Source of the DNA: Panicum virgatum
Taxonomy: Eukaryota; Streptophyta; Magnoliopsida; Poales; Poaceae
Reading direction: 5' to 3'
Length of the DNA: 64,000 nt
Assembly: GCF_016808335.1 (NCBI RefSeq)
Contig: NC_053140.1
Coordinates: 28,700,086 to 28,764,085, forward strand
In this document: piece after piece, positions 55,941 through 64,000 of the stretch
Layout of the letters: each line of letters opens with the position of its first letter
Numbering within the stretch: position 1 is the first letter of the stretch
Program-made: the position numbers and the translations under genes
The notes under the pieces: model-generated
What the model was told of the DNA's origin: nothing
Databases searched by the model: none
What the model saw: only the letters and a program-made list of their open reading frames with translations

Positions 55941-56836
55941 GCGAGTACATCTCTTACCCTGCCATGGACAATGCATATGATTGGAGAGAGAGAGAGAGAG
56001 GTGGTTTTATAGTAGGAATCCATATCCTTCTCTTCCTAGAATAAGGAACGAAGCCCCCGGGTATGTTCTCGAGTGGCTGTGTTCTGGTCCTTCAACTGAT
56101 GAAAAACCAGTGAGAGAACTTATGGAACTAGTCGCCTAAATGAGTGAGATGAGAGTGATAGCTACATCTATCATCTATAACTGGATTCAAAGGATAATTC
56201 AACCTCTGCAGAGGCAAGACCACGGGACTAAAGATAGTTCTCGGTTGTCTGCAGAGCCAGTGGAGCGTGACGAGGCACTAAAGAGGGCTCGGGTGATATT
56301 ACCAGATCACCTAAGCGTGCCTTATGTGCACACTCTGTTTGGGGCAACCAATCCTCCTCAAGTAAGAGTGATTTGGTTGTGTTTGCTGCATTGAGTACTT
56401 TTACTAAAGTTCCAAGTACTAACTGGCAATTTAATTTTGAAACAGGAGAATGCAAGCTTTTATAGTATGCCTCCTATGCCGCATCAAGACTACCCAAGCT
56501 GCATGAAGCCTTTGCATACAAGGGTGTCCCATGTGTTGGGCGATGAAGATGAGCCAATTGTAGAGGACAATCTGGGTTCGTCATCTAAGGATGACCAAAC
56601 CCTTGCTACACGCTTCCAGACCAAGTTCTGCGATCGGAGGGATGATCTGGGCACCACATGCTTGCTTAGTGATTCACCAAGTGGACAAGATGATCAGCCG
56701 CGCAGGCAAAGGGCCACTATACATGTTCGTCGCATAGAGAAGTGAGTCATTTGACTTTTTCACTATTGTCTGTGGAACTTGTGTTCGACTGGTTTTTACC
56801 TTATTTTGCAATTCTTGCAGTGCTGCGAGTACTCTC
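55941..56836 (+). pseudogene. C-terminal exons of the PF04195-like reading unit
   Basis: Reading resumes after the solo LTR with EYISYPAMDNAYDW. It passes a GAGAGA microsatellite that shifts the frame, then WFYSRNPYPSLPRIRNE and YVLEWLCSG, a TAA at about 56137, and MSEMRVIATSIIYNWIQR. A GTAAGA donor at 56362 and acceptor AACAG at 56445 join PPQ to ENASFYSMPP. A second donor (GTGAGT, 56742) leads to an acceptor at 56820, and the next exon is cut by another LTR at 56837. The intact gene type is domesticated or element-borne; function is unknown. Confidence 0.55.
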
Positions 56837-57285
56837 TGTTGATGGTCTATTTTGACTGTCAACTCATGTACGAAAACCAAGCAATTCATGGAATAAATGC
56901 TAGCATAGGATCAAATATTAACGAATTCCACAAATGCTTGTTGGGAAATGTGTGCAGATGATTCTTAGCTAAAAATGCAGCAAAATGGTGAGGTATAATC
57001 CAAGATATGAAGTTTCAGCAAATAAGAGCAAGACACATGTCATTTCATGGATCAAGTGGCCCACCAGGGATAGAAACTGACATAGCCAAGAGCCATGCCA
57101 CGTGCCATGAGCATGTGAGCCCACAAAGCAGCCCACCAGCCAAAGATGAAGTCGGTTGGGGCCCATGGGAGCTCAGCCGACCAAGATGGCCGGCTGGCCA
57201 GCCCACGGTTCCACCGCCTTACATCTTTGACGTGGAGGCTCCTGATTGGTCCCTGAAGTCGGTTTGGGCAGGCATAGCTTCAGCA
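56837..57285 (+). mobile_element. Truncated LTR related to 44914-55935
   Basis: It starts TGTTGATGG and shares with the solo LTR the phrases GGAATAAATGCTAGCATAGG, AATGTGTGCAG and GTCGGTTGGGGCC, in order. It ends abruptly where LINE sequence starts at about 57286. Confidence 0.6.
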
Positions 57286-58520
57286 AACTAGTTTGGGCTG
57301 GAATGGTGGAAGCTCTGTAAACCAAAAGAAAAAGGGGGAATGGGATTCCGAGATATGCGTAGCTTCAACCTTGCAATGTTGGCAAAGCAGGTGTGGCGAC
57401 TGTTATTAGAACCCAATTCGCTTTATGCAAGAGTCCTTAGAGCTAAATATTACCCAGATGGTCGGCTTCTCATAGCCAAGGCCAAGACAGGAAGCTCATT
57501 CACTTGGCAGAGTGTTTTTGCGGGACTGGAATGTTTCAAGAGGAGTCATATATGGAGAGTGGGTGATGGATCACAAATTAATATATGGTCCGATAATTGG
57601 GTACCAGGTAGTCAGGACCTAAGAGTCCAAACCCCTAGGGGTCGATGCTTGGTTACTACGGTTGACGAACTGATAAATCCGATAGATGGAAACTGGGATA
57701 TAGATCTATTGAGATCAATCTTCTACCCGGTGGATGTACAAAATATTCTCCAAATTCCGCTGTTCCCAGGAAGAGAGGATGTGGTGGCCTGGCACTATAA
57801 CTGCTCGGGAATGTTCTCAGTGAGGTCAACGTACCACTGTCGATGGTCGGCTCAATTTGACAACAATTCTGATACGAGTAATGTTTGGAAGGGCATGTGG
57901 AAACTAGCAGTACCGGGGAAGATTAAGATCTTCGGCTGGAGGGTACTTAAAGGATTTGTCCCATGTAAGGGCATTCTATTCAATCGGCACATTGCAGATG
58001 ATGCTGACTGCCCATTTTGCCCATCAAGGATGGTAAATGTGGATGCTAGTTTTGCTGCTGGAATGGGAAGCACGGGAGTGGTCATTAGAGACTAAAGTGA
58101 AGGATTTGTTGCTGCCTCGACGAGCTTCCTGCAGTCGGTGCTGGACGCTCCAATGGCAAAAGCATATGCATTGAAAGAAGGCTTGTGTTTGGTAAATCAA
58201 ATTGGATGTACCAATTTCATGCTGCAATCGGACTGCCAAGAAGTGATTGTTATTATGAAGGATGGAGGCTTCACAGCCTCAGCGTCGGCACCAATTCTGG
58301 AGGTTTGTTATGATTTATGGAGGGATCTCCCATTGGCCACTATCGAGCATTGTGACAGAGAGGCGAATCAAGTGGCACATGAGCTAGCTAGGCAGGCTTT
58401 AGAAGAGAAAGTTTCATGTTATTTGGGTTGATTCACATCCCACTTTTATTACAGCTCTATTAGCAAATGATGCAACAATATTATCTGATGAATAAAGCTT
58501 GCCGGCATGGCTTTCAAAAA
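57286..58520 (+). mobile_element. 5'-truncated L1-like LINE: zf-RVT plus RNase H
   Basis: One plus-strand frame reads WWKLCKPKEKGGMGFRDM, then WRVGDGSQINIWSDNWVPG and the zf-RVT region ending CPFCPS. It passes directly into an RNase H domain (VNVDASF, LKEGL, LQSDCQEV, DREANQVAHELAR) and stops at 58430. The piece that normally lies between the two domains is missing. A TAA at 58093-58095 interrupts RNase H. The 3' end has GAATAAAGC and an A-run near 58515. The reverse transcriptase core is absent. Confidence 0.8.
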
Positions 58521-58757
58521 AAGAAGAAGTAGTACATGCATGCATGGTTCAAATACAATGCCTGATTTCTCATAGGACCTCATCAGGTAGTGGTGCGATG
58601 TTAGCATATAATTAATAACATTACTACATATATATGGCAGGACACATGATACAATACAAAACGCCATGAACTCTAGTATTATTAATTAATGCTCTAAACC
58701 AGGGAAGTATACGACCCAGATGCCATGCCAGGAGGCGCTTGCGTCTTCCGCGTGGCT

Positions 58758-58887
<130 letters not shown>

Positions 58888-58939
58888 GCAGGCAGATTAG
58901 AATCCAATTTGGAAATGCAAAATGTGCAGAGCCCATCAA

Positions 58940-60341
58940 TTAGACGAGGCAAGCCAGGGCCTCGAGGCTGCCCTTGGCGGTGCCCTTGGCGTTGCTGCAC
59001 ACCGCCATGGTCTTGTTGTTCTTGCCGGCGTACTCGACATTGACGTCGACGAGCTGGACGCCGCTGCACGGCTGCGCGTCCGAGCAGAGCAGGCTGATGG
59101 CCTCGGGCGTGGACGAGGTGCCGGTGATGTTGCGGAACGTGACGTCCTTGACGGAGACGTGGGAGGCGTTGCTGCGCTTGCCGGGGCACACCTTGTCGGG
59201 GCAGTAGTACTGGTCGATGATGATGGGGTTGGCCACATCCTCCATCCTGATGTTCTCGAAGGTGAGGTGCGACGCCGTCAGCACCGACTCCGCGTCCTCA
59301 TACGACTTGATGCGCACGCCGTTGGTGGTGCCCTTGAGCACGCAGTCCTTCACAGTGACGTCGGTCACGTCCTTCTCGTCCTTGTAGCGGCCGAGGCAGC
59401 CGACGCTGATGCCCTGCCCGGGGCCGCATTTGATGCCGGTCACCGTCACGCCCGAGGTCCCGGGGCCGATGGAGACGCAGTCGTCGCCGGTGCCGATGGT
59501 CGCGTTGCTGATGGTCACCTTGGAGGAGGCTCCGACGTGGACGCCGTCCGTGTTCTCGACGTCCGCGGGCGCGGTGATGCTCACGTCCTTCACGGTGATG
59601 TCCTTGGACGTGTCGATGTTGATGTGGAAGAACTTGGCGTTGAGTAGCCTGATGCCGGAGACGGTGGCGTTGGTCACGTAGAACAGCACCAGTGTCTGCA
59701 CGTCACGCACGCACACAAGTGATGAGTGAGTCGTCCATCAAACGAGATCTATCGTCGACGTACATACATTGGGCAGCGCCTTGTAGTCCATTGGTGTCTT
59801 GCCCTTGGGATACACGGTGGTGCCCTGGCCGTCCAGGGTGCCCGCCCCAGAGATGACGATGTTCTCGACGTGCGACACCTCGATCCAGCTCGACTTGTAC
59901 TTGGCCAGGTCATTGGAGCCCAGCAGGGTGCCGTCGAGCTGGATGGTGATGGCGGCCTTGCACGGCCCGCTGAAGTTTAGGGGCCCGACCAGGTAATCGC
60001 CCTTGGGGATGAGCACCGTCGCGCTCCCGGTCGCCCGGCACGCGGACGTCCACGCGTCCTGCAGCGCCTGATCAGCACGACCGACGACCACCATCATCAG
60101 CCCAACTAATCATAATAATATCGAGTTATATATCGGTGCATGGCGTCGTTGGCGACATATGTTTAGTTACCTTTGTGGAGTCTGTCTTGCCGTCGCTCTT
60201 GGCGCCGAGCTTGGTGATGTCGAAGGACTCGCCGGCTCCACCGGTCGCCTTGGCGCCGCCTCCCGGCGCAGGGGCTGCCCTCGCTGCGCATACGACCGTC
60301 AGGATGAAGAACACCCTGAGAGCATTGTTTGCGGAAGCCAT
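58940..60341 (-). CDS. GH28 polygalacturonase (exopolygalacturonase-like), three exons
   Basis: CDS is complement(join(58940..59695, 59768..60067, 60171..60341)), 1227 nt and 408 residues, GT/AG introns in phase. The enzyme would hydrolyse alpha-1,4-galacturonan in the wall. Residues 1-22 form a signal peptide, so the protein is secreted. [15 protein letters not shown] (40-54) is the usual start of the parallel beta-helix. Catalytic motifs are NTD (205-207), GTGDDC (225-230) and RIK (285-287). The GHG motif reads GPGQGISVG (248-256): residue 251, normally His, is Gln (codon CAG at 59416-59414). Cysteine pairs near the C-terminus are kept. Length and motifs match the pollen exopolygalacturonases of maize (about 410 residues). 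The substitution may abolish or alter activity. Confidence 0.92.
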
Positions 60342-60762
60342 TTCTCGTTATGGTGCCTGCTGGCTCTCCTCGCCGCTGGGGAGGTGGGTGTTCTCCAAGA
60401 TATCGTGCGAGGGAGAGGGAAGAGCAAAGTTTCCTACGTACACGGAATGGTCCTCGAGCCTTGGCTATTTTGAGGCAATGGTTGAACAAGGCACTCCAAT
60501 CCTGTCCTCTGGTTTTTACACAGGTTCTTGACCAGCTCTTCCCTTCTCCGTGGTCCCAGTGATACCGTCATGCAGATGCCGGGGAAGGCAACCTCAGGCA
60601 GTTTTACCATTCTTATTCAGAGATGCCAATGCAGCTGTGCCATTCTCAGCTAGCTGGCATATTTTGAACATTTATGAATATACGCTCACAGTACAATTTT
60701 CTTCTTTTTCCCAATTTGGGTACGGTTAGGTTTTGATCAAATTGCAGAAATGGGTAAACCAA
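60342..60762 (-). other. Upstream region of the polygalacturonase gene
   Basis: It holds the presumed promoter and 5' leader of the minus-strand gene. No unambiguous TATA box could be fixed; open frames on the plus strand here are antisense or random. Confidence 0.4.
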
Positions 60763-61098
60763 GCCCGTGTTCAGTTCCAAACTTCCAAATTCAAAAATTT
60801 TTTTCCGGCACCCGCATGGAGACTTAAATCTAGACGAAATAAAAAACGCATTGCGACTGCTGTCTGTAAATGGCGAGACGAATCTAACGAACCTAATTAG
60901 GCTGTAATTAGATGCTAAATTGCTACAGTAATGCTACAGTAAATAATCTCTAATGACAGATTAATTAGGCACATTAGATTCGTCTCGCGATTTACAGACG
61001 AGTTCTGTAATTATTTTTGTGATTAGTCTATATTTAGTACATCAAATATAAAAAAATGCTTTTTCAAAATTTTTACAGTCTGCAACTAAACGGGGCCC
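60763..61098. mobile_element. MITE of the same family as 55345-55679, inverted
   Basis: Termini GCCCGTGTTCAGTTCC and inverted GGGCCCCGTTTAGTTGC enclose a body nearly identical, in reverse orientation, to that of 55345-55679 (ATTCGTCTCGCGATTTACAG, GCTACAGTAATGCTACAG, GCGACTGCTGTCTG). It lies upstream of the polygalacturonase gene. Confidence 0.8.
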
Positions 61099-61393
61099 AA
61101 ATCACGTTATCAATCTTCCCGGTATGTTAATTTTGAGGCGCAAGTGCCCACTAAAAGACAATTGAGCATTACTCCCAATTTGGAACCGCCCATTGCTCAC
61201 GGTAATTGAACCAAGAGTACACATCCTGGCTTTACAACTTCTTACGCACCACTCTTAGCTTGGTGGGCATGAAGCTATGATACAGCAGATCCTGTAGGAA
61301 ACAACATGAACATATAGTAAGCCCGGCGGAGCTCAGTCTACAAATGGTGACAGATGCTGTTCCTCTTTGTTTTTACCTTTTCCTGATGAGTAT

Positions 61394-61553
61394 TAGGGGG
61401 TGCAAATAGGTGACCCTTAGGTGTACCTCCAACCCTCTTTAGTTCAAATATTTGTACTCCTTCAAAATGAGATCTCATTTTAGAATAGAAGTACAAATAT
61501 TTGAACTAAATAGAGTTGGAGGTGCACATAAGGGTTACTCATTTGCACCCCTA
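61394..61553. mobile_element. hAT-like foldback MITE, 160 bp
   Basis: It begins TAGGGGGTGCAAATAGG and ends with the inverse GCACCCCTA. The arms pair almost throughout (GTGTACCTCCAACCC, TTAGTTCAAATATTTGTAC). The 8-bp duplication ATGAGTAT is exact (61386-61393 and 61554-61561). A shortened relative is at 12989-13126. Confidence 0.88.
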
Positions 61554-61784
61554 ATGAGTATATCCATTCTAGTTTCAGTAGCATTGGTATTAATTTAGGC
61601 TCTGATGATACTAGCATTAGGAACTCACTTTTAAATATGAAAAAGGTAGAAGAAAACAGGATGCATGCGTAGCATAGACCGGAAAATAGATATTTTAGAT
61701 AAAGAGGAAAAGAATATGACTGGGAAATAAGAAATAGACACATTTATTTTTGATGATGCTAGCAGTGATCTTAATGATTTTACC

Positions 61785-62335
61785 GTGCCACTATCCAAAA
61801 CCAAACATCATAAAAAGGCAAGAAAGTACAGGAGACAAATGTCTCTAAATAACCCAATTTATCTAAATGAAGGGTGTGTTTTGGACAGTGACGGGTTTAG
61901 AGACCCTAAGAAACATAGATTTATCTCGGACTTAACAAAGGAACACAATTTGAGTTTTATTGCTACTTCAGAGACGGGAAGGAGAAGCTTTACTAATCCT
62001 TTCATAAAAAATCTGTGTAGTGGTAAGAATTATCTATGGCAGGTGAAAGAACCTAAAGGTCGGTCAGGTGGTGGTATCTTACTTGGTATTGATCTAGAGG
62101 TTTTTGACATTGGCGCATTAGATGAAGGAGACTACTACGTGAAATTCCACATGTCGGTAGGTGGACGATGGGTTCTAATAAATTCAGTCTTAACTGGTTT
62201 AGGCATGTTTATGTTATCTTTTTTTTAATCCCAAAAGGGGTACTCTTATTCCCATTATCCTTTTTTTGTTATAATCGGTTGTAGCCTCTTTTGAGGTCAA
62301 GACTGGGTACGCTTATTCCCATTATCTAAAAAATA
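61785..62335 (+). mobile_element. LINE fragment: endonuclease N-terminus joined to a 3' tail
   Basis: A plus-strand frame (61785-62228) encodes an endonuclease (EEP)-type start with DPKKHRFISDLTKEHNLSF, ATSETGR and GGGILLGIDLEVFDIGALD. It stops at 62226. The following DNA, with GGTTGTAGCCTCTTTTGAGG and a final A-rich end near 62330, looks like a LINE 3' region. The whole reverse transcriptase part is missing. Confidence 0.6.
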
Positions 62336-62807
62336 AACCATGTTTTCAATTATACTCTGGCAATGCAAATGCAACAAAACTAAGATTACATACCACATTT
62401 CTTCATGTTCTTTACAATGCTTTAAGGCATTTGTGTCACGTCCAACTCATTTGCATCATATAATTTCACTTTAAAATATTTGTAATCCAAGAAATATGCC
62501 CCACCCCCATTTGATCTTCAAACTGCTCTAGTGCCTTGATCATGAGTGGCACTAAGAGAAATAGGGACCTATGTATTCAACGCTCACCATGTGGATCCAC
62601 CTAGCTCATCTATTACCTTTTGTAGAAATAGGGTAGAATAAACCATCTAACAGTAATATAATTTTGAAAGGATTGCAAAACAGAGAAAACTACCCTAAAT
62701 AGAATGGGTCCTTTATTTTATTTATGCATTCCTTCATTCATTCCAACCATCATGACAAATCTTCTCTCATTGCCTTAAAATATAATGGATACAGTCATGA
62801 GCTTGCA
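62336..62807. other. Intergenic, 3' side of the PLATZ gene
   Basis: AT-rich sequence with no recognised gene or repeat. The 3' untranslated region of the minus-strand PLATZ gene probably occupies the right part. Confidence 0.45.
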
Positions 62808-63795
62808 TTAGAAGAATGGAGCACGTTGGGGAATTCCCTTGCGTCGGTGACGAGCAATCTTTTTTGGTGGTGATTCTTCTTCATTGTTCTCATTGCAGCT
62901 ATCTTTGTCACTAGTAGTACCTGAACCATCATCACTCTTACGTACATCAGCCTCTCCGCAACACTGAGGACCGCTTTCAACCGTAGCTGCCACATTCATG
63001 TCATTTTGTATGCCTCTGACCTGTAAAAATTTAGGATGTAGAGTATGTTAAACTGATAATGAAAATTATTTCTTATTTTTGACTTAATCTTTAGCTGATG
63101 TGTGATCACTTACATTGCAGCCAAGAGAGCAGAAGCGGAATGCATCAAGTAGAGCACGGCCACATATCTCACAGTTATGTGTTGATGATGAAGTTGTCTT
63201 AGAGACACCATAGTTACGTTGTTGCGGACGCTCATTCAAGAACACAACCCTTGCACTATTGATTATGTATGTTTGCACATCACTAATATCGAGAATGTCC
63301 TCAATCTCTGAAACTCTCACAACATCATGGTAGGATGATCGCCTTATCTGAAAGACCGAATATGGAGAACTTAAATTTGCTATCATATATGAGCTTACTC
63401 ACAATATCCATGGAATATAAACAAAATTCATTAATGAACATCCAAATTTATGTTCACGTAAGGTTTTATGCTTGTGTTTTGATTATGAGGTGAGCTAAAA
63501 AGCAAAAATAGAATACATATCCAAGTCAAACATTTTAGTTGTATGGAATATACCATTTGTGGAATTTCATAACATACTATTGATGGTATGATTACACATT
63601 TTGTACCTGGATTACACGATGGGTGGAGTGATCACTTGAACGGCAATAGTAGCAGAAAGCAGCTGGTGGTGCCTCACACTGGATGCAAAATAGGTTACAT
63701 TCATTACGACTGGCAAGAAGATGGCTTGGACAAGTGGTAAAGAATTGTGTTGCAAGTAGTAGCTCTAGCCATGGAGGCACCATCTCTCTTTTCAT
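62808..63795 (-). CDS. PLATZ zinc-dependent DNA-binding transcription factor, three exons
   Basis: CDS is complement(join(62808..63020, 63114..63347, 63607..63795)), 636 nt and 211 residues, introns GT/AG and in phase 0. PLATZ proteins are plant-specific, bind A/T-rich DNA, and in maize and rice affect endosperm genes and RNA polymerase III factors. Zinc ligands are visible: CPSH (22-25), CNLFCIQC (33-40), CYYC (48-51) and HSTH (56-59), then RRSSYHDVVRV (65-75), VQTYIINSARVVFLNERPQ (87-105) and CEICGRALLDAFRFCSLGC (122-140). The tail is acidic, then basic (SPPKKIARHRRK), a nuclear-signal-like stretch. I chose the Met of MKREMVPPW; an upstream exon beyond the window remains possible. The gene looks intact. 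Confidence 0.88.
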
Positions 63796-64000
63796 TGTAA
63801 AAGCAATAGTCTGTTCTGGGCTTGTTAGTGAATGGATTAGCTATATTTATAGAGGAATGACTATGAGAAGTACCTGCACTTTTCCAGTAAATCCGTAGGC
63901 ACAATAAGAAGTTTTGCACAATCTACGGCGCTAATAACTGAAATGTCGGCTAAAACTTATAGGGTAAGAAATGCATACAAACACTTTTTCACATAAAACC
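63796..64000 (-). other. 5' side of the PLATZ gene
   Basis: Short sequence upstream of the chosen start, without another PLATZ-like exon. It may be 5' leader or intron; the promoter lies outside the window or in its last bases. Confidence 0.4.

Overview
The window is nuclear DNA of a flowering plant, almost certainly a grass and probably a panicoid one. That placement is inferred from the repeat types (Stowaway and Tourist-like MITEs, CACTA elements with grass-type subterminal repeats, a tRNA-derived SINE, SIRE-like copia and Tat-like LTRs), from GC-rich first exons, and from spliced genes resembling known cereal proteins. Nothing suggests bacterial or organellar DNA.

Four host genes can be supported. 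(1) 19399-20307, plus: a two-exon, 108-residue stress-response A/B-barrel (Dabb/HS1-like) protein. (2) 29470-36575, minus: a four-exon, 439-residue plastid MurG-like glycosyltransferase with a 4.4 kb intron full of transposons. (3) 58940-60341, minus: a three-exon, 408-residue GH28 (exo)polygalacturonase in which the usual catalytic His is Gln. (4) 62808-63795, minus: a three-exon, 211-residue PLATZ zinc-binding transcription factor whose true 5' end may lie outside the window. Exon boundaries were read by eye from GT/AG sites and reading phase.

Most of the rest is transposable elements. Region 1-10027 is a decayed CACTA (En/Spm) element on the minus strand, with a TNP2-type transposase remnant, a second gene carrying a Transposase_24 region, and a C48/Ulp1-like protease tail that runs off the left edge. 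Region 10.4-18 kb is a patchwork of MITEs, a polyA retroposon with a 14-bp target duplication, a small CACTA inserted inside a MITE, a gypsy 3' fragment and an AT-rich repeat array. A decayed Ty1/copia element with LTRs of about 0.1 kb occupies 22471-28202. The MurG-like gene follows, then a 625-bp hAT-like element with 8-bp duplications, another MITE and a SINE.

From 39 to 57 kb there is one deep nest. A decayed, spliced 'gypsy-type transposase' (PF04195-like) reading unit on the plus strand is split into separated pieces by LTR insertions. One of these LTRs (44914-55935) is interrupted by a gag-only SIRE-like copia element (46049-55288), whose right LTR is in turn interrupted by a 3.85 kb CACTA element (50855-54702). 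Target duplications can be read at three levels (GCAAG/GCGAG, CAACC, TGG).

I found no CRISPR array, operon, convincing tRNA or rRNA gene, or candidate for a wholly new system. The observations most worth following are the polygalacturonase active-site substitution, the RTE inverted duplication inside the MurG intron (a potential transcribed hairpin), the datable nest, and a second promoter-like module inside the first CACTA element.
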